Source: Vulcanimicrobiota bacterium (GTDB taxonomy: Bacteria; Vulcanimicrobiota; Xenobia; Xenobiales; JADMJV01). From it: a stretch of DNA of 64,000 nt. A program made the translations under genes and the position numbers. Under the pieces are notes generated by a model that was given only the letters and a program-made list of their open reading frames with translations, was not told the DNA's origin and did not search any database. The stretch covers positions 248,001 through 312,000 of the forward strand of contig JAHBVR010000007.1 of the NCBI GenBank assembly GCA_019637395.1, given 5' to 3'. This document shows positions 8,048-18,339 of the stretch, one piece after another; within the stretch, counting starts at the first letter, position 1, and the number at the start of each line of letters is the position of its first letter.

Positions 8048-9084
8048 TGAAAAAACTGCAACCGGTTTTCGATCTCATCAACACCATTCTGCTCCAACAA
8101 CTGCAGATTGGCCTCTCCTCGGCGGGGGATCAGTCCCTCGGCCTCCAGGCCTCGATTGATCAGATCCTGTTGAAAACGGAAGCAGCCGAAGGTCTCAGCC
8201 TGGAACAGATTCAGGTCAAGGTGGAGAGGCTGCAGTTGCCTTATCCCGCCGACCTTAATCTTTATGCTACGATTCTGCTCGAGAACCTGGATCTCAACAT
8301 TGCGCCCGCCTTCTGGGGACGCGCCGCCAAGACGGCCAAAAACCCCATCGTCGGAAAGCTCGGCATTCTGCTGGACCGCGTGGAAGTGCGCAATCTGCGC
8401 ATCGAGGTCAAGCTGAGCCCCACCAAAATAGCCGACATCCTTGTGAGTCTGGAAAGTTGCCGCATCCGACTGGTCGGGCAGCTAATGCAGGAGACCACCA
8501 CCCTCAAGCTTGAGGTCTACAATTTTGACTTGCGTCAAAAGGACAAGAAAAAAGCTCTGGCCGATGCCACCATCCGCCTCCAGGACGCGCGTATCCGCGT
8601 GCTGGAGATGATGATGAACCGCGTCATCGAGGTGGTGCGCGAAAAGATACCCTCCAAGGTGAGCGGTATCGACATCGCCCTGATCGACAGCACCATGCGA
8701 CTGGATCTGAAGCTCAAATTAGGTCCGCTGCCGATGCAGGTGCCGGTCGAAGTGCAGCTCTCCACCCGAGACAACCAGTTTGGCATTTACATCGTGAAGA
8801 TTTTCGTGGGCATGGCCCGCCCCATCATTCTCAAAGCCATCCAGACCTTTGCCGCCGGACGCCGCGAAATTTCCGCCTCGGGCGACAATATCTGGATCAA
8901 TCCGTGGGGCAAGATCCCCGTCAAACCAGAACTGAAAGTAGAACGCTTTGCCATTGAAAGCGGTGCCTTGCTGATCCAGTTCGGAACCTTACCGGAAGCT
9001 CGGCCCAAGGCCTTGCCGGCCCCGGCCGAAAGCATCGACCCGGAAGAGCCCACCGAGGAAGAAATGGCCGAATTAGCGGGCTAA
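8047..9084 (+). CDS. hypothetical, possibly DUF2993/LmeA-like lipid-binding protein
   Basis: This 345-residue protein has no clear signal peptide or transmembrane span. It has long alternating amphipathic strands (LDRVEVRNLRIEVKLSPTKI, LKLKLGPLPMQVPVEVQLS) and helices, a layout that recalls DUF2993/LmeA tubular lipid-binding folds of actinobacteria and cyanobacteria. The similarity is of pattern only, so the assignment is tentative. An acidic, Pro-rich tail ends the protein. It is coupled to the FmdB-like gene (TGATG), and its 3' end overlaps the convergent FecR gene by 12 bp. Confidence 0.6.
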   Translation: MKKLQPVFDLINTILLQQLQIGLSSAGDQSLGLQASIDQILLKTEAAEGLSLEQIQVKVERLQLPYPADLNLYATILLENLDLNIAPAFWGRAAKTAKNPIVGKLGILLDRVEVRNLRIEVKLSPTKIADILVSLESCRIRLVGQLMQETTTLKLEVYNFDLRQKDKKKALADATIRLQDARIRVLEMMMNRVIEVVREKIPSKVSGIDIALIDSTMRLDLKLKLGPLPMQVPVEVQLSTRDNQFGIYIVKIFVGMARPIILKAIQTFAAGRREISASGDNIWINPWGKIPVKPELKVERFAIESGALLIQFGTLPEARPKALPAPAESIDPEEPTEEEMAELAG

Positions 9085-10047
9085 GAAGCTACCGGCCTCA
9101 GCATAGCGACCTAACTCGGTAAGAACCCGGGCCTTCATCTGAAGCAACCCGGGTTCCGCCTTTTCCAGAGCCAGCGCGCGATCCAACTGCTGATTGGCCT
9201 GCTCCAGGTAACCGCGGTCCTCCAAAAGACTGGCATAAAGGACCAGCGGCTCGATGCTGCCCGGCTCACGCCGGGTCCAGTCCCTGGTCTGGCGGGCTAA
9301 AGCGCGCAATTCGTCCTCTTCCTGCGGGCTGGCCTGGTAAACCCAGGTATAGAGAACCGGGGCGCTATCCTCATCCTTCGGAGTCACCACCAATCCCATG
9401 GACTTGTAATCCTCTTTGGGAAAACCCACTTCCCACTGCCAGCGGGAGCCCACCTGCTGGCCGGCGATGACCGGCGACCAGATACGCTGATCGGCGGAAG
9501 GCAACAGGCAGGTTGCCTTGCCTTCTTTCGTAACCTCGGGCACTTTATAGCGAACCGTATAGTGAAAGCACAGCGGAGGAGGGCTTCCCGGGCCGGCCGG
9601 CCGGGAAATCACCAGACCCTCGCCCTCGCGGACCTCGACTTTGTCGATGGCGGTGCTGGCCAGATCGGTGCTCCCGATCTCTCCGTCGCGCGTAACGACA
9701 CCCCCGATGGCCCGGTGATTTTCCCCATTCAGACTGAGCTTCTCCTGATTCGAGTCGATCACATGCAGAGTGGCTCCTTCGCGCACCTTGACTCCCTGCT
9801 CGTTGATGTCCAACTTCCCCTTACCGCGGATGGCCAGGCGCTGCCCCTGGTTGAGCAAGAGCAGCGTCAGCGAAGAATCTCCCGGCAGTTCCAGGCGACT
9901 GGCATCATCGAGCAACTGGCCGGTAAGAACCGGGGTTTTGCCGGAGACAACCTTCCCCTGAACGGCCAGGACCATGGCGCGAGGAACGGCCTGGGAAACA
10001 CCGGCCAGCATCAGTAAGACTCCAAGAGATACCAATTGTTTACGCAT
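9073..10047 (-). CDS. secreted FecR-domain protein with TPR tail
   Basis: The 324-residue product begins with a signal peptide (MRKQLVSLGVLLMLAGVSQA). A FecR-like domain follows (about residues 25-115; LELPGDSSLTLLLLNQG and an LAIRGKGKLDI strand). A beta-rich middle region follows, then a C-terminal pair of TPR-like helices (about residues 255-320, ending LTELGRYAEAGSFLAR). It starts 2 bp after the CHASE2-cyclase gene. FecR/CHASE2-cyclase pairs are a recurrent arrangement, suggesting that this protein supplies the periplasmic input to the cyclase (inference). Confidence 0.82.
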   Translation of the reverse strand: MRKQLVSLGVLLMLAGVSQAVPRAMVLAVQGKVVSGKTPVLTGQLLDDASRLELPGDSSLTLLLLNQGQRLAIRGKGKLDINEQGVKVREGATLHVIDSNQEKLSLNGENHRAIGGVVTRDGEIGSTDLASTAIDKVEVREGEGLVISRPAGPGSPPPLCFHYTVRYKVPEVTKEGKATCLLPSADQRIWSPVIAGQQVGSRWQWEVGFPKEDYKSMGLVVTPKDEDSAPVLYTWVYQASPQEEDELRALARQTRDWTRREPGSIEPLVLYASLLEDRGYLEQANQQLDRALALEKAEPGLLQMKARVLTELGRYAEAGSFLAR

Positions 10048-10049
10048 CT

Positions 10050-11906
10050 TTAGCTCCTCCGCCGCACCTCAAAAACTTCCATCTGTGCGGTCTTGCCCTT
10101 AAAGCTCTGAACTCCGTGCGAGATCCATTCCACCTGCGGTAGCAACGGTTCCGCTTCCCGCTTGGTAACTTCGCTCACCAAAATCTTCACTCCTAGCTTC
10201 TTGGTAGTGGCCATGATGCGGGCCCCCAAATTGACGTCATCTCCGACCGCCGCATACTCCATATGCTTATCCGAACCCACGTGGCCCACCACCACATCGC
10301 CGGTGTTGATGCCGACCTTGATGTCAAAAAAGCCATCTTCCCCACCGGCGGCCCGCTCCATCTGCTGCAACCGCTCCAGCATATCCAGGGCGGTTTCTAC
10401 GGCCCGGGCGGCGTGGTCGGGCTGTTCCACCGGAGCTCCATAAATCACCATGATTTCGTCGCCCACGAACTGCTTGAGCATGCCTTCGCGACGAAAAATG
10501 ACCTGCACCATCTCCTCAAAATACTGATTGAGCAAGACAATGACTTCGCCGGGAGTGTGACGCTCGCACATGGGCGTAAAGTCATTGATGTCGGTGTAAA
10601 GCACGGTGACGCGCCGCTGCGTCCCGCCCAACTGGCGCAAGCCCGGGTCGGAAAGCACTTTGTCCACCACCTGGGGGGAGACCATGCGGGAAAAAAGCTC
10701 CACCGTCAGGCGGCGCTGGCGCTCTACCGTCAGATAACGCCACTGATAGCCGGCCGTATAGCCGAAAAGACCGGCCAATAGAGGTCCCCAGAAGGGTAAC
10801 CAGACGTTGGCCAAAGAAAAGGCCAAAATTCCCGCCAGCAGATGGGCCAGCAGGGTGGCCGCCGGCCACCACCAACTGACGGCCGCATAGCCGAGCGCCA
10901 GCATCATCAAACACAGCACGCCGCTCAACAAGCCACCCAGCCAGGCCGGATAGACTCGAATATAGGTGCCTCGGGCCAGAGTCTGGGCCGCGGCTAAATG
11001 ATGCTCCACTCCCATGGTGCCGCCCAGGTCGCGCTTGCTGGCCAGATCGTCGTAGACCGAGGGCCGGAAGTCGCCCAGCGAGGTTGCCGTCGGGGCTATC
11101 AGGCAGACCCTGTCCCTGGCCAGGGTCAACCGCTGTCCCGAGCGCAACTGGCGCAACAAGAGAGAAGCGGAAACGAAGGGAGGGTCCGGATCGCGATAAG
11201 CCGAGCGCAAAGACAGGAGCGGAGGGCTGCCTTCCAGCGGAACCGGGTGGCCGTCGATCCGCGGGCGCCCCCCGTTGAGCACGACCTGGGAGCCGAGCTT
11301 CTCGGCCAACCAGAGGGCAAGACTGGGGTTAGGCTTCTCCTTGCCAGGCAAAGTCGGATAGAGGCGCCGATAGAATCCGTCCGGGTCGGCAATCAGGCCC
11401 AGCGAGCACAGGTTATGAAAGCTCTCGCAGACGGCCTCCAGATCGGGGTGATTGTGGACACCCAGGCGGGCATCGTCGGGCAGATAGCCCAGGGCGACTT
11501 TGCCGGACGCCAGCACCTGGAGAAACTTCAGGCGGTCTTCTTCCAATTCAACCTGCAAGGCCGGACTGATTCCCTGGCTGGGATTGGCGAAGATGGCGTC
11601 AAAGGCAATCGCTCGAGCGCCCCCGTCGAGCAGGCCCTGACTGAGTTCGGCGAAATCCTCGAGCCAGAAAATTTGGGGCTTGGCCAGGGAGTCGAGCGTC
11701 TCTTCATCGATGGCGATGAGCAGAAAGCGCGAGTCGGTAGGCTCGGGTCCGCGTAGCCGAAGCCGGGCGCGCTGCAGGTGGTCCAGCCAGGAGTTTTCCC
11801 AGGCTGCGAAGGGGATACTCGGCGACAGCCACCAGCCCAGGGCGAAGGCCAGCCACACCACCGAGAGGACGGCCAGCAAGCCCCACCGCACAACCGGGGT
11901 TTCCAC
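10050..11906 (-). CDS. CHASE2-domain adenylate/guanylate cyclase
   Basis: This 618-residue class III cyclase has an N-terminal membrane span (about residues 7-28), a large extracytoplasmic CHASE2 sensor (about 40-325), and three membrane spans (about 335-400). A cytosolic cyclase domain occupies about 430-612. Metal-binding aspartates are visible in YTDINDFT and VGDEIMVIYG, and the later GINTGDVVVGHVG and VGDDVNLGARI motifs are intact, so it should be active. It would make cAMP or cGMP in response to an external signal. The FecR protein gene follows by 2 bp, and a small ORF precedes it by 6 bp. Confidence 0.94.
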   Translation of the reverse strand: METPVVRWGLLAVLSVVWLAFALGWWLSPSIPFAAWENSWLDHLQRARLRLRGPEPTDSRFLLIAIDEETLDSLAKPQIFWLEDFAELSQGLLDGGARAIAFDAIFANPSQGISPALQVELEEDRLKFLQVLASGKVALGYLPDDARLGVHNHPDLEAVCESFHNLCSLGLIADPDGFYRRLYPTLPGKEKPNPSLALWLAEKLGSQVVLNGGRPRIDGHPVPLEGSPPLLSLRSAYRDPDPPFVSASLLLRQLRSGQRLTLARDRVCLIAPTATSLGDFRPSVYDDLASKRDLGGTMGVEHHLAAAQTLARGTYIRVYPAWLGGLLSGVLCLMMLALGYAAVSWWWPAATLLAHLLAGILAFSLANVWLPFWGPLLAGLFGYTAGYQWRYLTVERQRRLTVELFSRMVSPQVVDKVLSDPGLRQLGGTQRRVTVLYTDINDFTPMCERHTPGEVIVLLNQYFEEMVQVIFRREGMLKQFVGDEIMVIYGAPVEQPDHAARAVETALDMLERLQQMERAAGGEDGFFDIKVGINTGDVVVGHVGSDKHMEYAAVGDDVNLGARIMATTKKLGVKILVSEVTKREAEPLLPQVEWISHGVQSFKGKTAQMEVFEVRRRS

Positions 11907-11912
11907 CGAGTC

Positions 11913-12125
11913 TTACTGTCCGGGGTAGCGGGGTCCGCTCTCCTGGTGCAACATCGAGAGAATGTAACTGCGGGCCCGATCGGCCAACTGGCGGGTGTCG
12001 TCGGCCTGACGCAGGCTCGACCAGTGAGAGGCACCGCCGACGCCGCCCTGCGAGGGGGCCTGACGGGACGGTTCGGGAGACCAATCGTCAAAGAGACGGG
12101 TAGGAACGCTCAAGCTCTTCACCAC
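11913..12125 (-). CDS. small hypothetical protein upstream of the cyclase
   Basis: This 70-residue reading frame opens with GTG-GTG after AAGG and ends 6 bp before the CHASE2-cyclase start, so it is placed as the first gene of that operon. The N-terminal half is Ser/Pro/Gly-rich; the C-terminal half (LRQADDTRQLADRARSYILS) looks helical. It has no recognised domain or export signal. It could alternatively be leader RNA. Confidence 0.45.
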   Translation of the reverse strand: MVKSLSVPTRLFDDWSPEPSRQAPSQGGVGGASHWSSLRQADDTRQLADRARSYILSMLHQESGPRYPGQ

Positions 12126-12264
12126 CTTACTAATGCCCGCAAAACCGAGGCTCGACGGGTTCTATTACGGTATATCCGCTGGCTTCCCAAAAATCTTTGC
12201 CAACGTGTTAACAGGCAGGCTGTACCGGTAGGCGTACGGCAGGTGGGCGTAGAAAAGCCTCGCC

Positions 12265-13119
12265 ATGGCCGGCTTCGAAGATATCGAGACAACTAAGCGG
12301 ATTCAGTTAGGAGAGCCCGTCTGGATTGACGCCTTTGCGCGCAGCCACCGTGGACGGGTTCGCGAAGAAAATCAGGACCGTTTTTTGTTAGAAGTGGTGC
12401 CGAATTGGGGCGACGGCGGAGCGCTTGTGGCCATGGTCGCCGATGGCATGGGCGGACATCAGGGCGGCTCCCAAGCTGCTTCGATCGCCGTGCAGACGGT
12501 GTTTGAAAGCTTGACCCAACGCCCCCCGGAAGTGCGCCTCTACGAACAGTTGGAAAACAGTTTTGTGGACGCCGATGAAGCCATTCGCAAGAAAGCTCTG
12601 GCCGACACCAGTTTGACCACCATGGGCACCACCGGCGTGGCTTCGGTCTGCTTCCCCGGAGAATGCGTCCATCTCTACACGGGCGACAGCCGCCTCTATC
12701 ACTTTCGCGAGGGAGAACTTCTTTACCAGACCCGCGACCACTCCGTAGTCCGCTACCTGCAGGAAGAAGGCTTGCTCACCGCCGAGGAAGCGCGCACCCA
12801 TCCGATGCGTTCCCGGTTGACCTCGAGCCTGGGTGGCGGAGTGCAGGAAAAGCGCCTGGTGCTGGAGCCGCGCTGGAGCGACGAGAAAGACAGTCACAAC
12901 CAGCCTTCGATCCTGGCCCTGGAGGCCGGCGACATCGTGCTATTATGCAGCGATGGTCTGTGCGGCGAGGTTTCCGCCGAGCAGCTTCAGGAGTGGGTCA
13001 AAGAGTACTCGGACGATCCGGAAAAGCTCACCGAGGTTTGCGTGAAAGGCGCCCTGGAAGCAGGCGGACGCGACAATATCACCGTGATTGCCCTGGTTTC
13101 GAAAAAGCCTTCTGATTAG
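12265..13119 (+). CDS. PP2C-family Ser/Thr protein phosphatase
   Basis: This 284-residue PPM phosphatase removes phosphate from Ser/Thr residues using two metal ions. The usual motifs are present in order: RGRVREENQDRF (about residues 29-40), DGMGGHQGG (about 59-67), GDSRLYHF (about 138-145), LCSDGLCGE and a final GRDNITVIAL. It is cytosolic with no membrane span. It probably reverses phosphorylation by kinases such as the one at 3603 (inference). It is divergent from the cyclase operon, and its stop overlaps the convergent zinc-ribbon gene by 4 bp. Confidence 0.94.
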   Translation: MAGFEDIETTKRIQLGEPVWIDAFARSHRGRVREENQDRFLLEVVPNWGDGGALVAMVADGMGGHQGGSQAASIAVQTVFESLTQRPPEVRLYEQLENSFVDADEAIRKKALADTSLTTMGTTGVASVCFPGECVHLYTGDSRLYHFREGELLYQTRDHSVVRYLQEEGLLTAEEARTHPMRSRLTSSLGGGVQEKRLVLEPRWSDEKDSHNQPSILALEAGDIVLLCSDGLCGEVSAEQLQEWVKEYSDDPEKLTEVCVKGALEAGGRDNITVIALVSKKPSD

Positions 13120-13784
13120 GGCTTCAGGGTCTGCACCAGCAACGACCCACAGGTATTGCACACCCAGGCATTACCGGCGCGAATCTGGCGCTGAAAATGG
13201 TCCGGTACCTCCAGACGGCAGCGACAACGTCCCTGCTTGATCTCCTCCACGCGGCCCGTCTTGACGTAGGCCTGCCAGACGTCGGTCGGAAGTAAGCCCG
13301 TTAGCTCCGCACGTTCTCGGGCCATCGCCTCCAGGCGCATGGCCAGGTTATCCAGACGTTCTTGCTCCTCGGGCCGGGCTTCCTCGAGCTCTTGCTGGAC
13401 TTCGGCCAGACTCTCGCGCAGACCGGGAAGCTGAGGCTGGAGTTCCTCGAATTCCAGCATGTTGCGGAGCGTCAGATCTTCCAATTCGGCCTTTTTCTGC
13501 TCGAGCGGAGTCAGTTGGCTCTTCAGCAAAGCCGTGTCGTAACTTGAGGACTTCGCGATGCTCGCCTGCAATGCCCGGATTTCTTGTTCCAAGGCGGGCA
13601 AGCCGTCGTCGGACAGGGCTGCTTCGAGGACGCCCAGGCGTTGCATCTTAGCGTTCAACTCTTCAGAAATACGCTCCAGACGTTCTTGGTAGGCGCTCAG
13701 GCCGTTGCGCCGGCGCTGCTCGTCGAGCCGGGCCATCTGCCCGTCGAGATCTTGCAGGCGCAGCAACAGCTGGTGCTGCGTCAT
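13116..13784 (-). CDS. coiled-coil protein with C4 zinc ribbon
   Basis: The 222-residue product is almost entirely charged coiled coil to about residue 170. A C-terminal zinc ribbon follows, with ligands in RCRCRLEVP and WVCNTCGSLL (about residues 185-215). This is the layout of the DUF164/CT398-like zf-RING_7 family, whose function is poorly known but often placed near RNA or flagellar genes. The start overlaps the hpt stop (ATGA), so it is the last gene of the hpt operon. It converges on the PP2C gene. Confidence 0.85.
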   Translation of the reverse strand: MTQHQLLLRLQDLDGQMARLDEQRRRNGLSAYQERLERISEELNAKMQRLGVLEAALSDDGLPALEQEIRALQASIAKSSSYDTALLKSQLTPLEQKKAELEDLTLRNMLEFEELQPQLPGLRESLAEVQQELEEARPEEQERLDNLAMRLEAMARERAELTGLLPTDVWQAYVKTGRVEEIKQGRCRCRLEVPDHFQRQIRAGNAWVCNTCGSLLVQTLKP

Positions 13785-14314
13785 TCGGCTTCGAGCTTGA
13801 GTACGCCGATGTAGGGCAGATTGCGGTAGCGACTGGCATAGTCCAGGCCGTAGCCGATGACGAAGTGATCGTCGATGGAGAACCCGATGTAATCGACCGG
13901 CACTTCGGCCCGGCGGCGACTGGGCTTATCGAGCAGAGCACAAATCTTGAGGCTGGCCGGTTCGCGCAGATTGAGGGTACGCAGCAGATAGTCCAGTGTC
14001 AGACCGGTATCGACGATGTCCTCGATGATGATAACGTGGCGGCCTTGCAGGCTGGCACCGATGTCTTTGACAATACGCACATGCCCGGAGGACTCGGTGG
14101 CGTCCCCGTAGGAACTGGTGCCGATGTAGTCGACTTCGACATCAATCGACAGCTCGCGCAGCAGGTCGGAGGCAAACATGGCCGATCCCTTGAGCACGAC
14201 CACCACCAGGGGCTCTGACTCGGCATAGTCGCGGCTGAGTTGCTGGCCTAACTCTTTGACGCGAGCCGCAATGGCCTCGCGGCTGTACAACTGGGATTCG
14301 ATCGTCTCTCGCAT
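13781..14314 (-). CDS. hpt: hypoxanthine phosphoribosyltransferase
   Basis: The 177-residue enzyme transfers phosphoribose from PRPP to hypoxanthine or guanine for purine salvage. The PRPP loop IIIEDIVDTGLTLDYLL (about residues 94-110) is fully canonical, with both acidic residues and the catalytic Asp. The LKGSAMF cis-peptide loop, the ALLDKPSRR purine-site Lys and the VIGYGLDYASRYRNLPYIG C-terminus are all present. A divergent paralogue sits at 16698. The next gene starts within its stop codon (ATGA). Confidence 0.96.
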   Translation of the reverse strand: MRETIESQLYSREAIAARVKELGQQLSRDYAESEPLVVVVLKGSAMFASDLLRELSIDVEVDYIGTSSYGDATESSGHVRIVKDIGASLQGRHVIIIEDIVDTGLTLDYLLRTLNLREPASLKICALLDKPSRRRAEVPVDYIGFSIDDHFVIGYGLDYASRYRNLPYIGVLKLEAE

Positions 14315-14348
14315 AGGTGCAGGGCGTTCCCGCTCGGATGCGAGTCTC

Positions 14349-14621
14349 CTACAAGCCCGGCAGCAGAATGGACATCAGAATGGATTGTCCCAACACGATA
14401 AAGCTGGCGAATAGAGAAAAGCGCCGCCAGCCGATCTGCAGGGTCGATTGCAGACTACCCAGCAAGAGCATGAAGGAGATGATCTGCATCACCACCACCT
14501 TGCCCGACTCCCCCCGCAAACCCATATGCTCCAGATGCTCCGGCCAGAGGACGTAGAGCCCGGCCACTACCAGCAGGGCGAATAAACTGAGAAGGTTGGC
14601 TACCAGCAAGGCTTTTTTCAT
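14349..14621 (-). CDS. small membrane protein of unknown function
   Basis: This 90-residue protein has an N-terminal hydrophobic segment (residues about 4-25, LLVANLLSLFALLVVAGLYV), a short charged loop, and two further hydrophobic stretches (about 43-58 and 68-88). It is predicted to be an integral inner-membrane protein with two or three spans. No family was recognised. It lies between ftsH and hpt on the same strand, 34 bp before hpt. Confidence 0.65.
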   Translation of the reverse strand: MKKALLVANLLSLFALLVVAGLYVLWPEHLEHMGLRGESGKVVVMQIISFMLLLGSLQSTLQIGWRRFSLFASFIVLGQSILMSILLPGL

Positions 14622-14787
14622 GAGTATGAATTTTATTCAACAGTCTGCCACAGGTATCCTGCCTCAGGGGTCAACTTACGAATGCCGCCCGTTCTGGGAA
14701 TCACCACTCCAGCTTCAGGATTCTCAGATAATACTCCACGACGTCAGTGAAGCCTGGAAACTCTAAAATGAGTTCCTGCCTGGTCCA

Positions 14788-16680
<1,893 letters not shown>

Positions 16681-16697
16681 CGGTGGATCCTCCGACT

Positions 16698-17210
16698 TCA
16701 GGAAGAAGGCTGCGCGACCGCGATATAAGGGAGTTGCCGCCAACGCTCTTCTATGTCCAGGCCATACCCGACGAGATAGCCCTGTTCAGGGTAATCCCAG
16801 CCCTTGTAGGCGAGTTCCACAGAGGCATCCCTGCGGAGCAAACTGCACAACTTGAGACTGGCCGGACGGCGCACACTCAAGAGTTTCTCCAGATAGGCCA
16901 GAGTGCGCCCTTCGGACACCAAATCTTCTACAAGTAAAACGTGGCGTCCCTCCAGGGAAGAATCTAAATCGAAAAGAAGTTCTGGGGTAGCCCCCGCGCG
17001 CCGCCGCACCGAAAGAAAGTCCAGCGTGACGGTGGGCAGGTCGATGGCTCTGGCCAGGTCGGCCAGAAAAGGCAGGGCGCCGCGCAGAACTCCCACTAAA
17101 TGCAGGGCTTTGCCCTGATAGTCGCGGGCAATCTGTTGGCCCAACTCGTTGACTTTGGCTTGAATCTCTTCCGCGCTATAAAGAACGCGCTCAATCGGTG
17201 GCTTGCTCAT
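16698..17210 (-). CDS. HPRT-like phosphoribosyltransferase with altered PRPP loop
   Basis: The 170-residue protein aligns along its whole length with the Hpt at 13781 and lies in the usual tilS-hpt-ftsH position. The fold motifs remain (VGVLRGALPFLADL, VGYGLDIEERWRQLPYIA), but the PRPP loop reads VEDLVSEGRTL: the catalytic Asp and following Thr of the DTG motif are Ser-Glu, and the purine-site Lys of LLDKP is lost (LLRRDA). It may be inactive, regulatory or of altered specificity. The start at ATG 17210 is uncertain; an in-frame TTG at 17228 is possible. It overlaps the tilS end. Confidence 0.85.
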   Translation of the reverse strand: MSKPPIERVLYSAEEIQAKVNELGQQIARDYQGKALHLVGVLRGALPFLADLARAIDLPTVTLDFLSVRRRAGATPELLFDLDSSLEGRHVLLVEDLVSEGRTLAYLEKLLSVRRPASLKLCSLLRRDASVELAYKGWDYPEQGYLVGYGLDIEERWRQLPYIAVAQPSS

Positions 17211-18339
17211 CTCCGGCGCGGGCTTCAACGATCAACAGACCACTCCTCTCCCGGGGCACCCAGGCGGCCACTTCCGGCTCCCCGGCAAATCCCAGTACGG
17301 CCAGCACCTGATGCGGCGGACGCACCAACAGAGGGACCTGATCGCGAGCCCGGCGCGGCACCCTCCAGACCGGCAGCATCTTCTTCAAAGAGCGGTCTTG
17401 CCAACGGTCCCCCGGCTGGCGAAAGCGCCAGACACAGCCGGGCGGGGCCGAGGTGGGCAGCGTCCGCGCCCGCCCCAGAGAGAGCCTGCGCCCATCCCAT
17501 TCGGCCCAGAAATCTCCAGGCAAGTTCCAGGTGCGCCACTCGGAGGAACTCAGAGCCCGATAAATCTCGGTCGCTTGCCGGCGCTGGAAACGCACTCCGG
17601 GTGGCGGCTTCAATTCTCGCCAGCAATCATGAAAGAACTCCTCGAACTGGAGACGCCCCATGTCCAACAGCTCCATCGGTTGGCGCAGCCACTCGCGCAG
17701 CTCGAAGGCATCCTGAGCCAGTTGGGCCAGGTGCCGAGACACCCCCGAATTGAGCTGTTCAAGCAAGGGCAGCACCTCGTGGCGCAAGCGCACTCGGGGA
17801 AAACGCGGATCCTGGTTACCCGGATCCTCAAACCACTCTACTCCACGGGCACGCAGCTCAGCCTGCAACTGGCGGCGCGTCCAGCCCAACAGGGGACGGC
17901 ACAGCCTGGAGTTGCGCGCCTGGATGCCGGCCAGGCCGCTCAAAGTGGTGCCCTGCACCAGCCGCAACAGAAAGGTCTCCGCCTGGTCGTCGAGCGTATG
18001 GGCGGTCACCAGCAGGGCGCCACGTCCTCGGGCCAGACGACTTAGCCAGTGATAGCGCAACTCCCGGGCCATCGCCTCCCAGCTCATTCCATAGCGGCGC
18101 GCCCATCTTTCCACCTGCAAACGTCGCCGGTAAAATGGGATCCCCCAATCCCGGCAGAGCCGCTCCAGGGAATCGGCGGGTCGATGAGAGTCGGGGCGGG
18201 CGGCGTGATCGAGATGGGCGACCAGCAGAGGCCTGCCTTGTTCGCGCAGCAGATAAAGCAGCGCCAGCGAGTCCGAACCGCCCGAGCAGGCGACCAGAAC
18301 CGGAGCATCCAGCGGCCAATCCAGCTCAATCGGCGGCAT
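17191..18339 (-). CDS. tilS: tRNA(Ile)-lysidine synthase
   Basis: The 382-residue enzyme converts the wobble C of tRNA-Ile(CAU) to lysidine, so it reads AUA and is charged with Ile. The N-terminal PP-loop ATPase motif ACSGGSDSLALLYLL (about residues 17-31) is followed by VAHLDHAARPDS, HTLDDQAETFLLRLVQGTTLSGLAGI and RPLLGWTRRQL, all typical of TilS. The C-terminal third holds the tRNA-binding domain (CVWRFRQPGDRWQ region). It overlaps thrB by 14 bp and the HPRT paralogue by about 20 bp. Confidence 0.95.
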   Translation of the reverse strand: MPPIELDWPLDAPVLVACSGGSDSLALLYLLREQGRPLLVAHLDHAARPDSHRPADSLERLCRDWGIPFYRRRLQVERWARRYGMSWEAMARELRYHWLSRLARGRGALLVTAHTLDDQAETFLLRLVQGTTLSGLAGIQARNSRLCRPLLGWTRRQLQAELRARGVEWFEDPGNQDPRFPRVRLRHEVLPLLEQLNSGVSRHLAQLAQDAFELREWLRQPMELLDMGRLQFEEFFHDCWRELKPPPGVRFQRRQATEIYRALSSSEWRTWNLPGDFWAEWDGRRLSLGRARTLPTSAPPGCVWRFRQPGDRWQDRSLKKMLPVWRVPRRARDQVPLLVRPPHQVLAVLGFAGEPEVAAWVPRERSGLLIVEARAGDEQATD

